Origin: Stenotrophomonas sp. BIO128-Bstrain
Lineage (GTDB): Bacteria; Pseudomonadota; Gammaproteobacteria; Xanthomonadales; Xanthomonadaceae
NCBI RefSeq assembly: GCF_030128875.1
Contig: NZ_CP124620.1
Location: 3,793,001 to 3,857,000, forward strand
Length of the DNA: 64,000 nt
Reading direction: 5' to 3'
The first letter of the stretch is position 1, and each line of letters opens with the position of its first letter. The notes under the pieces are model-generated. The model saw only the letters and a program-made list of their open reading frames with translations. It was not told the DNA's origin and made no database searches. The position numbers and the translations under genes are program-made. Of this stretch, positions 21,296 through 29,968 are shown piece by piece.

Positions 21296-24127
21296 TCAGG
21301 GCCCGGCGGCGACCTGCGCCGGCACGCAGTCCTGGCGCAGCCGGTTCACCTCCTGCAGCAACTGCCCGCCCTGCGGCCACTGTGCCTGCAGCTCCTGCCG
21401 AAGCTGGCCCAGTGCTTCGCGCGCACGCGCCGGGGAGGTGCCGCAGTCCAGCTGCGCCATCGCCGCGCGCGCGCGCCAGCGCAGGGCACGGCTGTCCAGG
21501 TCGGCGGCGTCGCCCACCAGCAAGGGCGCCAGCGCGCGGCGCGCTTCCACGGTCTGGCCCATCCGGCCCAGGTTGCGGCCCCAGGCCAGCTGCAACGCGC
21601 GCTGCAGCGCCGGGCTGGAGGGCCCGGCACGGTCCACCCGACGCATCAGCGCCGCCAACTGCTCGCCGGCCTGGCGTGGATCACCCTGCGCACTGACGAT
21701 CTCTGCCATCTGCCGATCGGCCTGCTGCACGGACGCATCGTCGTCGCCGCGTTGCGCGGCCTGCCATTGGCGTCCCTCATGCAGGGCGGCCAGGGCGGCC
21801 TGCCAACGCCCGCCCTGGGCCAGGGCAGCGGCATAGTCGTACAGGCCCTGCGGCAGCAGGCCGACGCAATCGGGTTGGCGCCAGATCGCCACGGCGCGGC
21901 CCAGATCATCGATCGCGGTGGCACTGTCACCGCGCTCCAGCGCCAGCCGCCCCAGCGCATGCCAGGTCAGGCCGGTATCGCGATGCTGTTCACCCAGCGC
22001 CTGACGGGTCAGGCGATGCACCTGCTGCAACTGGGCCTGCGCCTGCTGCAGGTCACCGCGCTGCAGCGCCAGCAGCGCGCGCAGGCGACGGATCGACAGG
22101 GTTTCCGGGTGATCCGGCCCGTACAGCGCCACCGCATCGGCGCCGGCCCATTGCAGCGCCTGCCCGGCAGCGTCGAGGTCGCCCTGTGCGGCCAGCGTCT
22201 CGCCCATGTGCCGCCGCAGCGCGATCAACTGCGGGTTGCGCGCGCTGGCCTTGGCCTGCAGCAGTTGCAGCGCCTGCCGGTAGCCGGCCAATGCGGCCGC
22301 CGCACGGCCATCGTCGCTGTCCAGCGCGGCCAGATCGGCCAGGCTCTCCGCAGTGCCCTGCGTATCACGCAGCACATCACGGCGCAGCACCCGCGCCTGC
22401 TCGAAGGAGGCGCGGGCGTTGTCGCGGTAGCCCAGCAGCTGTTGGCAGCGCCCCAACTGGGTGTGGTACTCGGCCACGACCGTCGGCAGCCGCAGACGCT
22501 GCTGCGTGGCCAATGCCTGCATCGGCGTGAGGTGGGTCACGCACTCGCGCGAGCGCCCCAGCATGCGCAGGGCCCGCCCACGCTGGGTCACCGCTTCCAG
22601 CTGCAGCGCCGGTGGCACCTCGCCGGCCTGCTCGAGCAGCGCGCGCTGGTGATCGAGCGTCTGCAGCGCCAGCTGGTAGTCGCCCATACCGATCCGCAGG
22701 CGGCCGATCACGCCTTCCAGCTCGGCCAGCGACAGTGGCTGATCACGCAGTTCCGCCTCGCCCCGCTGCTGTCCGGTGGCCAGCAGCTGGCGCAGATCGA
22801 AACTGCCGTGGCGCACGCCGGCGGCCCGGTCGAACAAGCCCACGGTGAAATCCTCCATCGCCTGGGCGCGCGCCACTTCACGGCGGGCCTGCTGCATCTG
22901 CCACAGCGCGGTGAGCGCCAGTGCGAGCAGGGCCAGCACCGCCATGCTGCCCAGCGCCACGCCCCAGCGGTGGCGGCCCAGGTATTTGCGCAGCCGGTAA
23001 CCCACGTGCTGCGGCCGGGCATGGATCGGGCGGCCTTCGAGGAAGCGGCGCAGGTCCTGGGCCAGCGCTTCCACCGAGGCGTAGCGCTGCCCGGGTTCCT
23101 TCTGCAGGGCCTTGAGCAGGATGGTATCCAGGTCGCCGCGCAGCCGCCGCGACAGGCGCCTGGCCGCCACCGCCTGCTCACCCCCGGCGGCCGCCACGCG
23201 CGCCACCACCGCCGAGGCGCGCGGGGCCTGCACCTCCAGGATCGAGCGCTCCCATTCCGCATCGCTGTGCCGGCGCAGGCGATAGGGCTTCTGCCCGGTG
23301 ATCACCTCGAACAACACCACGCCCAGGGAATAGACATCGGTCAGCGTGGAGACCGGCTCGCCGCGGACCTGTTCCGGCGCGGCGTAGTGCAGGGTGAACG
23401 CCCGCGCTTCGGTGGGAGGATGCACGGGCGGTTTGCCCTCGTCATCGTCAAGCAGCTTGGCGATGCCGAAGTCCAGCAGTTTCACCTCGCCCTCGGCGGT
23501 GACCAGGATGTTGGAGGGCTTGAGGTCGCGATGCACGATCAGATTCGCATGCGCATGGCTGACCACCGCGCAGACCTGCAGCATCAGCTGCAGGCGCCGC
23601 TCCAGCGGCAGCGCCAGGCGCTGGCAGTGCTCGGTGATCGGCTCGCCTTCCACGTAGGCCAGCGCAAGGTACGGCTGCCCCTGCAGATCCACGCCGGCAT
23701 CCAGCAGATGGGCCAGGTTCGGGTGCTGCAGCCGCGCCAGAATCTCGCGTTCGCGGCTGAAGCGCTGGCGCAGGCCGGGATCGGCATAGCCGCTGCGCAG
23801 CAGCTTCAGGGCGACCTGGCGCTCGTACAGGCCATCGGCACGCTCGGCCAGCCAGACCTCGCCCATGCCGCCCTCGCCGAGCGGGCGCAGCAGCCGGTAC
23901 GGCCCGACCCGCGTGCCTACCCGGCTGTCCTCCGGCGCGGCGGTCCACAACGGCTGGGCCAGGAACTCGTGGCTGTCGCGCTCGTGGGCGAGCAGGCGCT
24001 CCACATCCTCGGCCAGGCCCGGATCCTCCACACGCAGGCGCGACAGCCGCTGCTCACGCGCCGGTTCGGGCAGTTCCAGCAATTGATCCAGCAGGCAGGA
24101 CAGCTGCCGCCAGCGTGACGCCTCCAT
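21296..24127 (-). CDS. Membrane Hanks-type Ser/Thr protein kinase with C-terminal TPR-like sensor
   Basis: A 943-residue protein. Residues 70-340 form a Hanks-type kinase: GEGGMGEVWLA (glycine loop), QVALKLL (Lys), IVHRDLKPSNILV (catalytic loop), LLDFGIAKLL (DFG), YAAPEQV and TDVYSLGVVLFEVITG, all key residues present. One membrane segment follows near residues 385-405 (LGSMAVLALLALALTALW). The remaining 530 residues are Leu/Ala/Gln-rich helical repeats resembling tetratricopeptides, predicted to be periplasmic. The gene follows an ECF sigma factor gene with a gap of 30 bases, the arrangement seen for sigma factors activated by phosphorylation. The N-terminal 60 residues carry the DLLELPEPAREQRL-like helix common in such kinases. 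Confidence 0.93.
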   Translation of the reverse strand: MEASRWRQLSCLLDQLLELPEPAREQRLSRLRVEDPGLAEDVERLLAHERDSHEFLAQPLWTAAPEDSRVGTRVGPYRLLRPLGEGGMGEVWLAERADGLYERQVALKLLRSGYADPGLRQRFSREREILARLQHPNLAHLLDAGVDLQGQPYLALAYVEGEPITEHCQRLALPLERRLQLMLQVCAVVSHAHANLIVHRDLKPSNILVTAEGEVKLLDFGIAKLLDDDEGKPPVHPPTEARAFTLHYAAPEQVRGEPVSTLTDVYSLGVVLFEVITGQKPYRLRRHSDAEWERSILEVQAPRASAVVARVAAAGGEQAVAARRLSRRLRGDLDTILLKALQKEPGQRYASVEALAQDLRRFLEGRPIHARPQHVGYRLRKYLGRHRWGVALGSMAVLALLALALTALWQMQQARREVARAQAMEDFTVGLFDRAAGVRHGSFDLRQLLATGQQRGEAELRDQPLSLAELEGVIGRLRIGMGDYQLALQTLDHQRALLEQAGEVPPALQLEAVTQRGRALRMLGRSRECVTHLTPMQALATQQRLRLPTVVAEYHTQLGRCQQLLGYRDNARASFEQARVLRRDVLRDTQGTAESLADLAALDSDDGRAAAALAGYRQALQLLQAKASARNPQLIALRRHMGETLAAQGDLDAAGQALQWAGADAVALYGPDHPETLSIRRLRALLALQRGDLQQAQAQLQQVHRLTRQALGEQHRDTGLTWHALGRLALERGDSATAIDDLGRAVAIWRQPDCVGLLPQGLYDYAAALAQGGRWQAALAALHEGRQWQAAQRGDDDASVQQADRQMAEIVSAQGDPRQAGEQLAALMRRVDRAGPSSPALQRALQLAWGRNLGRMGQTVEARRALAPLLVGDAADLDSRALRWRARAAMAQLDCGTSPARAREALGQLRQELQAQWPQGGQLLQEVNRLRQDCVPAQVAAGP

Positions 24128-24157
24128 CGGTCCTCTCCCCGGACGATGCGTGGGCTT

Positions 24158-24721
24158 TCAGGGCTCCCCGACCGACGCCAGCAGGAACATGCGCGCCTTC
24201 TGCCAGTCGCGGCGGATGCTGCGCTCCGAGCGTTGGCACAGGTCGGCGATTTCCTGCTCGGACAGGCCGGCGAAGTACCGCAGTTCCACCACCTTGGCCA
24301 GGTGTGCATCCACCGCGTGCAGCTGCGCCAGCGCGACATCCAGCGCCAGCAGATCTTCATCCAGGCGCACGCCGCTGCTGCTGTTCTCGGGCAGCTCCAC
24401 CCGCTTGAGGTCACCGCCGCGTTTGCGCGCCAGCCGGTTGCGCGCGTAATCGACCACCACGCTGCGCATTGCCGAGGCGGCGTAGGCGAAGAAATGCGCG
24501 CGGTCCTCGAAGCGCGCGGCGCCCCGCGAGCCGAGCAGCTTCAGGTACGACTCGTGCACCAGCGAGGTGGCATCCAGGGTGCGGCCCTGCTGACCGGCCA
24601 GCTGCCGGCGGGCCATGCTGTGCAGCTCCTGGTAGAGCAGGGTCAGGACCCGGTCGAGCGCGGCGCGGTCGCCCGCCCGGGCCGAATCCAGCCACACGGT
24701 GATATCCGGTCCTTCGTCCAT
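24158..24721 (-). CDS. ECF sigma factor of the kinase-linked (TIGR02999-like) type
   Basis: A 187-residue extracytoplasmic-function sigma-70 factor. Region 2 is seen as LDATSLVHESYLKLLGS and FFAYAASAMRSVVVDYARNR; region 4 is VVELRYFAGLSEQEIADL followed by a recognition helix SERSIRRDWQKAR. No anti-sigma factor gene is adjacent; a Hanks-type kinase gene follows instead. That matches the ECF groups (EcfP of Vibrio, EcfK of Xanthomonas) in which a Ser/Thr kinase activates the sigma factor by phosphorylating region 2; the Thr/Ser in DATS and neighbouring positions would be candidates here. The ATG at 24721 gives MDEGPDITVWLDSARAGD, typical of the group. Target genes are not known. Confidence 0.9.
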   Translation of the reverse strand: MDEGPDITVWLDSARAGDRAALDRVLTLLYQELHSMARRQLAGQQGRTLDATSLVHESYLKLLGSRGAARFEDRAHFFAYAASAMRSVVVDYARNRLARKRGGDLKRVELPENSSSGVRLDEDLLALDVALAQLHAVDAHLAKVVELRYFAGLSEQEIADLCQRSERSIRRDWQKARMFLLASVGEP

Positions 24722-24786
24722 CGCACACCCCCGCCGGTGACGTTGGCCGGACTATACCGCCCGATGGGCGACAGGCGCGCGACGAT

Positions 24787-25599
24787 TCAGCGCTGGCAGT
24801 GCCCGCACCAGACGCTGGCGCGCTGGCCGATGGTGGCGTGGCGGAGCAGGCGGCCACACTGCCGGCAGGGCTCGCCTTCACGCCCGTAGACCAGCAGCTC
24901 CTGCTCGAAGTACCCCGGCGCCCCGTCCGGATTGATGAAATCGCGCAGGGTGGTGCCGCCCCGGGTGATGGCATAGGCCAGGATCCGTTTCACCGCATCG
25001 GCCAGGCGCTGGTAGCGCGCGCGGGAGATCTTGCCGGCCTCGCGCAGCGGATTGATCCCGGCCATGAACAGGCTTTCGGCAGCGTAGATGTTGCCGACGC
25101 CGACCACGATGCCCTGGTCCATCAGGAACGTCTTCACCGACGCGCTGCGGCCGCGGCTGCGGGCGAACAGGTAGTCGCCATCGAAGGCGTCGTCGAGCGG
25201 CTCCGGACCCAGCCCGGCCAGCAGGGCATGGGTTTCCCCGGCCGGTTGCCACAGCAGGCTGCCGAAGCGGCGCGGGTCGTTGAAGCGCAGCAGCCGGCCG
25301 TTGTCCAGGCTGATGTCCACGTGGTCGTGCGCGCGCACCGGCGTATCGCCGGGCAGCACGCGCAGGCTGCCGGACATGCCCAGGTGGAGCACCGCGCTGC
25401 CGATGGCGGTATCCAGCAGCAGGTACTTGGCGCGACGGCGGACCGCTTCAATTGCCTGGCCGGGCAGCTGCTCGCTGACCTCCGGCGGAATCGGCCAGCG
25501 CAGGTCGGGCCGGCGCAGGATCACGCCGTGCACACTGCGGCCTTCCAGATGCGGGGCCAGGCCGCGGCGGGTGGTTTCTACTTCGGGCAGTTCAGGCAT
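24787..25599 (-). CDS. mutM: Formamidopyrimidine-DNA glycosylase
   Basis: MutM (Fpg) removes oxidised purines such as 8-oxoguanine and cuts the abasic site. The catalytic N-terminus [14 protein letters not shown] is intact (Pro2 nucleophile, Glu3). Helix-two-turn-helix residues appear in [19 protein letters not shown], and the C-terminal zinc finger has its four cysteines as CRQCGRLL and CGHCQR. Length (270) is normal. Because Pro2 must be the second residue, the ATG at 25599 is fixed. It lies upstream of the ECF sigma gene on the same strand with 65 bases between, but there is no known functional link. Confidence 0.97.
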   Translation of the reverse strand: MPELPEVETTRRGLAPHLEGRSVHGVILRRPDLRWPIPPEVSEQLPGQAIEAVRRRAKYLLLDTAIGSAVLHLGMSGSLRVLPGDTPVRAHDHVDISLDNGRLLRFNDPRRFGSLLWQPAGETHALLAGLGPEPLDDAFDGDYLFARSRGRSASVKTFLMDQGIVVGVGNIYAAESLFMAGINPLREAGKISRARYQRLADAVKRILAYAITRGGTTLRDFINPDGAPGYFEQELLVYGREGEPCRQCGRLLRHATIGQRASVWCGHCQR

Positions 25600-25635
25600 G
25601 GGGCAATTCTACTCAACGCGTCGCGCGCGCTCCGT

Positions 25636-26265
25636 TCACTCCTGGACCAAGAACGCATCCTGGACCAGCGCGCTGCCTCCCCCTAAACGCCAGAGCGCCA
25701 GATAGGGCGCGAAATCGATGGCGTCAGGTGCCAACGGCTGGGAGATGTACCAGCCCAAATACAGATCCGAAGCGACGTGGTACAGCGCCTCGTCCAGTGC
25801 GGCCACCTGCGCGGTGTCCAGCGTGCGCGCATCCCTCACCACCTCGCAGATCACATCGTGCAGGTAGCCCGACGGTTCGGACGTGGACCGAGCCGCTTCC
25901 AGTCGATCAGACGATGTACTGACAACCGGGACGCTGAGCAGCGTTGCCTGCAACGCCGGTTCGCCATTCGCGCCGGCAACGCGCGCCAGTTCGTCCAGCC
26001 ACGCACGCGCGGCGGCGGCTCGGGCCTGTGCATTCCCTTCGTGGGCGGGCTGGAGGTAGAGATGATTGCCCCAGCGACCGGCCTGGAGCACGTCCAAGGC
26101 GCGCGCCTCCAGCGCATCGGCGTGAGGAAAGGCTGCGAACACCTGCGTCAGGACCTCCGCCTCGGTAACGCCCTGCAGCAGCCCGGAGAAGTACCACGTT
26201 TCCTGTTCGCTGCGTCCCGCGCAGAATTCACACCATTCGTCGATCAGATCGTCCATGCGGAGCAT
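25636..26265 (-). CDS. Hypothetical protein, about 209 residues
   Basis: I do not recognise this protein. It is acidic, cytoplasmic by appearance, and largely helical, with phrases DDLIDEWCEFCAGRSEQET, VFAAFPHADALEARALDVL and VAALDEALYHVASDLYLGWY. The sense of the gene is supported by normal codon use and by its tight position between mutM and the EF-hand gene. Starts at 26265 and 26256 (MDDLIDEW) are both plausible ATGs; a GTG at 26283 is less likely. No ribosome site clearly decides. It might be an immunity-like or SMI1/KNR4-neighbour type protein by its composition, but I have no motif to support that. Confidence 0.65.
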   Translation of the reverse strand: MLRMDDLIDEWCEFCAGRSEQETWYFSGLLQGVTEAEVLTQVFAAFPHADALEARALDVLQAGRWGNHLYLQPAHEGNAQARAAAARAWLDELARVAGANGEPALQATLLSVPVVSTSSDRLEAARSTSEPSGYLHDVICEVVRDARTLDTAQVAALDEALYHVASDLYLGWYISQPLAPDAIDFAPYLALWRLGGGSALVQDAFLVQE

Positions 26266-26301
26266 GATCGCCCAACGCTCCACCTGGCGGCCAGACCAGA
26301 C

Positions 26302-26679
26302 TCACCGCGGCGGCGCGGCCAGTTCCTTCGCGCTCAGGTAGCCATCGCCGTTGGCGTCCTGCTTGTGGAAGCGCTGGATCAGGGTCTGCCGCTGCTGTTC
26401 GCGGGTGATCGGGGCGCCCTTGCCGCCGGGCAGTTCATCGGCACGGAGCACGCCATCGCCGTTGCGGTCCATGTGATCGAAGGCGTACAGCAGCCACTGC
26501 ACGTATTCCTCCACGCTGACCCGTCCGTCGCCGTCGGTGTCCATGCGCTGCAGGTAGCTGCCGGTATCGGTGACCTGCGCCTGTGCCGTCGCGCCCAGCA
26601 CGCCAACGGCCAGGCCCAGACACGCAAAACGCCGCACAAGGCGGCGTTTCGCGGAGACGTTCCCGGTCGGGAGGCGCAT
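26302..26679 (-). CDS. Small secreted EF-hand (calcium-binding) protein
   Basis: A 125-residue protein with an N-terminal signal-like segment (FACLGLAVGVLGATAQAQ) after a basic stretch. Three EF-hand loops follow: DTDGDGRVSVEE, DRNGDGVLRADE and DANGDGYLSAKE. Each has Asp at positions 1, 3 and 5 (or Asn) and Glu at 12, so all should bind calcium. This layout is typical of small periplasmic EF-hand proteins in Xanthomonadaceae. It lies immediately downstream of the desaturase gene on the same strand, with a very short gap, and may be read from the same transcript. Its partner is unknown. Confidence 0.85.
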   Translation of the reverse strand: MRLPTGNVSAKRRLVRRFACLGLAVGVLGATAQAQVTDTGSYLQRMDTDGDGRVSVEEYVQWLLYAFDHMDRNGDGVLRADELPGGKGAPITREQQRQTLIQRFHKQDANGDGYLSAKELAAPPR

Positions 26680-26682
26680 CGA

Positions 26683-27885
26683 TCAGTGCGCCGTCAGTGC
26701 GTAGCCCTTCAGGCGCGCGGCGTAGTTCTGCAGCGCGGCGATGCCGCTGGCTTCGGCCTCGTGGCACCACGCCTGCAGCAGCTTCAGGCGCTCGGCGGCG
26801 TCGTTGCCACGCGCTTCCAGCAGGGCCGCCAGGCGGGCACGGTGTTCCACCAGCACGCGGATGCGCGGTCGCTGTTCGACCCACGTGCTGAGCTGGGCGC
26901 GGCAATCCGGCTTGAGCCAGCGGCCGTCGTTGACCAGGCCACGGCGCATGCGGCGCGGCAGCAGCTTGCGCAGCTTGGCGCCAGCCATCGCGGCCTCTTC
27001 GCGCAGGGCCGGCACGAACACGTTGCGCTGGTAATCGGTCATCGCCTGGAAGCGGTGCGACAGCAGGGCCTTGAGGGTTTCCGCATCCGGCACGGCGATG
27101 TTCGGGCGCACGTCCATGCTCGGTGCTACGCGCAGCACCTTGGCCAGGCGCAGGGCCTGCAGGCCGCGGATCACCGCCCAGCCGATGTCGAACTCCCAGC
27201 GGCGCATGGAGAAGCGCGCCGAACTGGGGAAGGCGTGATGGTTGTTGTGCAGCTCTTCGCCACCCACCCAGAACGCCCACGGGGTCAGGTTGGTGGAAGT
27301 ATCGGCCGATTCGAAGTTGCGGTAGCCCCACCAGTGGCCCAGGCCGTTGATGACGCCGGCGGCCCAGAACGGGATCCAGGCCATCTGGATCGCCCACAGG
27401 GCCACGCCGGGCAGGCCGAACAGCACGCTGTTGATGACCAGCAGCGCGACCGGGCCGAGATTGGCGTGCGGGGTGTACAGGTGGCGCTCGATCCAGTCAT
27501 CCGGGGCGCCGCGGCCGTACTGCTCGATGTCCGCACGCATCGCGCGGGCCTCGCGGTACAGCTCCACGCCGCGCCAGAACACCATGCCGATGCCCTTGGT
27601 CACCGGGCTGTGTGGGTCTTCATCGGTTTCCACCTTGGCGTGGTGCTTGCGATGGATCGCCACCCACTCCTTGGTGATCATGGAGGTGGTCAGCCAGGTC
27701 CAGAACCGGAAGAAGTGCGCGATGACCGGATGGAAATCCACCCCCCGGTGCGCCTGGCTGCGATGCAGATACAGGGTCACGGCGAAGATGGTGAGCTGCG
27801 TGAACACCAGCAGCACCAGCGCCATGCCCCACCAGCCAAGGCCGACGACACCGCCGGTCAGGAAGTTGAGGAGCGTATCGAGCAT
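26683..27885 (-). CDS. Acyl-CoA/acyl-lipid delta-9-type fatty acid desaturase
   Basis: A 400-residue integral-membrane fatty acid desaturase that introduces a double bond, probably to adjust membrane fluidity. The three histidine boxes are HRSQAHR, HRKHH and HNNHH, all complete for the di-iron site, with hydrophobic spans around them (GWWGMALVLLVFTQLTIFAV and PVALLVINSVLFGLPGVAL). The C-terminal 120 residues are basic and helical, longer than in many delta-9 desaturases. I chose the ATG at 27885 (MLDTLLNFLTGG); an upstream start at 27960 would add 25 residues without character. It is divergent from an ABC ATPase gene across about 150 bases. Confidence 0.93.
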   Translation of the reverse strand: MLDTLLNFLTGGVVGLGWWGMALVLLVFTQLTIFAVTLYLHRSQAHRGVDFHPVIAHFFRFWTWLTTSMITKEWVAIHRKHHAKVETDEDPHSPVTKGIGMVFWRGVELYREARAMRADIEQYGRGAPDDWIERHLYTPHANLGPVALLVINSVLFGLPGVALWAIQMAWIPFWAAGVINGLGHWWGYRNFESADTSTNLTPWAFWVGGEELHNNHHAFPSSARFSMRRWEFDIGWAVIRGLQALRLAKVLRVAPSMDVRPNIAVPDAETLKALLSHRFQAMTDYQRNVFVPALREEAAMAGAKLRKLLPRRMRRGLVNDGRWLKPDCRAQLSTWVEQRPRIRVLVEHRARLAALLEARGNDAAERLKLLQAWCHEAEASGIAALQNYAARLKGYALTAH

Positions 27886-28035
27886 CGCAGAACTCCGGGC
27901 CGCAGTCGGCCAGCAAGGAAACGGGTACACCTTCGGACATGATGGGGCCTGACGTTGCAAACTTCATCCCTTCGATGCCATTTTTGCGCAGTCATTCAGT
28001 TCCTCCCTTACCTTCGTGAGCATGCCCCCGCATTC

Positions 28036-28866
28036 ATGACAGTCGCAGCCTCGCCGGTGGTGCCGGCCTCCTCCGTCCCCCTGATCGAGCTCGACCGCGC
28101 CTGTGTCATCCGCGGCCAGGTCCGGGTCCTGCACGATCTCAGCCTTCGCATCGAACAGGGCCAGCACACCGCCCTGCTGGGCCCCAATGGCTGCGGCAAG
28201 TCGTCCTTCATCAAGCTCATCACCCGCGAGCTGTACCCGCTGGCGCATGGCGATGGCACGGTGGCGGTGCGCGTGCTCGGCCAGAACCGCTGGCAGGTGG
28301 ACCGGCTGCGCTCGCAGCTGGGCATCGTCACCGGCGACCTGAGCAGCAATCTCTCGGACATGCCCGGGCTGACCGTGGAAGAGGCGGTGCTGACCGGCTT
28401 CTTCGCCAGCTTCGTGGTGCCGGCCTTCCGTGAAGTGACCCCGGAGATGCGCGAACGCGCGCGTGAAACCCTGGCCATGACCGGCGCCCTGCCCCTGCTG
28501 CAGCGTGGCTACGCCGAACTCTCGGCCGGCGAGACCCGGCGCGTGCTGATCGCCCGGGCGCTGGTGAACCGGCCGCAGGCCCTGCTGCTGGATGAGCCCT
28601 CGACCGGGCTGGACCTGATCGCCCGCGAGCAGTTGATCGCCACCATGCGCGATCTCGCCCGCCAGGGCATCACGCTGGTGCTGGTGACCCACCACATCGA
28701 GGAGATCATTCCCGAGATCGAGCGGGTGGTGATGCTGCGCGGTGGCAAGATCCTCGCCGATGGCTCACGCGCGGAACTGCTGCGCGATGGACCGTTGTCC
28801 GAGCTGTTCGGCGGACCGATCCGGGTGGTGGATCAGGCCGGCCGGTTGAGCGCGTTCGCGGGGTGA
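28036..28866 (+). CDS. ABC transporter ATP-binding protein, stand-alone
   Basis: A 276-residue ABC ATPase. Walker A is GPNGCGKSSF (about residue 55), the signature is LSAGETRR, Walker B is ALLLDEPSTGLD, and the H-loop is LVTHHIEEI. The sequence VRVLGQNRWQVDRLRSQLGIV and the single-domain form resemble the YlmA/ModF-like ATPases found without a membrane partner. No permease or binding protein gene is adjacent, so the transported substrate, if any, cannot be named. The ATG at 28036 is preferred to one at 27955 because the extra 27 residues would cover the promoter spacer. A GGGGGCC-CCGC-GGCCCCC hairpin lies eight bases past the stop. Confidence 0.88.
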   Translation: MTVAASPVVPASSVPLIELDRACVIRGQVRVLHDLSLRIEQGQHTALLGPNGCGKSSFIKLITRELYPLAHGDGTVAVRVLGQNRWQVDRLRSQLGIVTGDLSSNLSDMPGLTVEEAVLTGFFASFVVPAFREVTPEMRERARETLAMTGALPLLQRGYAELSAGETRRVLIARALVNRPQALLLDEPSTGLDLIAREQLIATMRDLARQGITLVLVTHHIEEIIPEIERVVMLRGGKILADGSRAELLRDGPLSELFGGPIRVVDQAGRLSAFAG

Positions 28867-28873
28867 ACGCGAA

Positions 28874-28891
28874 AGGGGGCCCCGCGGCCCC
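28874..28891 (+). terminator. GC-rich hairpin after the ABC ATPase gene
   Basis: GGGGGCC and GGCCCCC pair around a CCGC loop right after the stop codon. There is no run of T after it, so termination by this hairpin alone is uncertain. Confidence 0.4.
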
Positions 28892-28994
28892 CTACTGCGG
28901 CACGGCCATGCCGGATCTGGCCGGATGCCGCCCGGCCGCTCCCGTGGCTGGATGAAGCTGCGATCATGCGGCTCCCCCTCTTCGAGACCTGTCG

Positions 28995-29843
28995 ATGTCG
29001 TCGTTCCCGCGCTCTGCTGCCGTTCGCCCGATGCTGGTGACCGCCCTGCTCGCCGCCCTTGCCGGCTGTTCGTCAACGGCGGCACCGCACACCACGGCGG
29101 TGGAAGCGTCGGTCACCACCAAGGCGGTCGGCTACCTGCAGGGCAGCGCCGTGCCGGACAGCCTGGCACTGGTACCGGCACCGCCGGCGGCCGGCTCGGC
29201 CGGCTTCGCGCTGGATGAGCAGGTCAGCCGTGAAGCCCGTGCCCTGCGCGGCAGCCCACGCTTCGAGCAGGCCCACCGTGACGCCGAGCTCGCCTTCCCG
29301 GCCGGTGCCAACCAGTTCTCCTGCGCGATCGATGTCGACGTGGATGCGGTCAAGACGCCCGCCCTGTACCGTCTGTTGGAACGCAGCCGGATCGATGCCA
29401 GCGCGGCCACCCGCACGGCGAAGAAGCACTACCAGCGCGCACGGCCGTTCATGGTCAACAAAGAGCCGACCTGCTCGCCGGAAGACGAGAAGGACCTGCG
29501 CGGCAATGGTTCTTATCCGTCCGGCCATACCTCGATCGGTTGGGCCTGGGCCCTGATCCTCTCGGAGATCGCCCCGGACCGCGCCGACGCGATCCAGGCA
29601 CGCGGCCGCAACTATGGCGAGAGCCGCCTGGTCTGCAACGTGCATTGGCAGAGCGACATCCTGGAAGGCCGCTTCATGGGCGCTGCCGCCGTGGCACGCC
29701 TGCATGACAACGCTGCGTTCAACAGTGACCTGCTGGCGGCACGCAAGGAGATCGCTGCGGCACGCAAGGCAGGGCTGCATTCGGCGCGGGATTGCGCGGC
29801 CGAAGAAGCGGTGTTGAAGGTGCGGCCGGCGAGCGCGTTGTAA
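28995..29843 (+). CDS. Class A acid phosphatase (PAP2, PhoN-like), lipoprotein
   Basis: A 282-residue secreted phosphatase of the PAP2/class A non-specific acid phosphatase family. The three phosphatase motifs are present: KKHYQRARPF (KX6RP), GSYPSGHTS (PSGH) and SRLVCNVHWQSD (SRX5HX3D), so the His/Arg/Lys set is complete. The N-terminus is a lipoprotein signal with lipobox LAGC (LLAALAGCSST), so the enzyme is probably anchored to a membrane and acts in the periplasm on phosphomonoesters. The ATG at 28995 is used; one at 29031 would also leave a signal peptide. It is followed by a SMAG element and a strong terminator. Confidence 0.92.
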   Translation: MSSFPRSAAVRPMLVTALLAALAGCSSTAAPHTTAVEASVTTKAVGYLQGSAVPDSLALVPAPPAAGSAGFALDEQVSREARALRGSPRFEQAHRDAELAFPAGANQFSCAIDVDVDAVKTPALYRLLERSRIDASAATRTAKKHYQRARPFMVNKEPTCSPEDEKDLRGNGSYPSGHTSIGWAWALILSEIAPDRADAIQARGRNYGESRLVCNVHWQSDILEGRFMGAAAVARLHDNAAFNSDLLAARKEIAAARKAGLHSARDCAAEEAVLKVRPASAL

Positions 29844-29848
29844 GCAGG

Positions 29849-29873
29849 CCAGCCGACCAACGGTCGGCTCTAC
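29849..29873 (-). repeat. SMAG element
   Basis: AGCCGACC-AAC-GGTCGGCT followed by CTAC, directly after the acid phosphatase gene. The stem is perfect. Confidence 0.9.
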
Positions 29874-29883
29874 CGCGCATGAC

Positions 29884-29923
29884 AAAAAAAACGGCGCGGA
29901 TTTCTCCGCGCCGTTTTCGTTTT
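29884..29923. terminator. Bidirectional rho-independent terminator
   Basis: ACGGCGCGGA and TCCGCGCCGT form a perfect 10-bp stem around TTTC, with an A-run on the left and TTTTCGTTTT on the right. It can stop transcription from both the acid phosphatase gene (plus) and the TonB-dependent receptor gene (minus), which converge here. Confidence 0.92.
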
Positions 29924-29930
29924 CACGGGC

Positions 29931-29954
29931 GTGCCCACCCACGGTGGGCACCTA
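29931..29954 (-). repeat. SMAG-variant palindrome
   Basis: GTGCCCACC-CAC-GGTGGGCAC followed by CTAC. The stem sequence differs from the common GCCGACC form but keeps the terminal CTAC (GTAG on the other strand). Confidence 0.75.
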
Positions 29955-29968
29955 CCGCAAGTCGTGCA

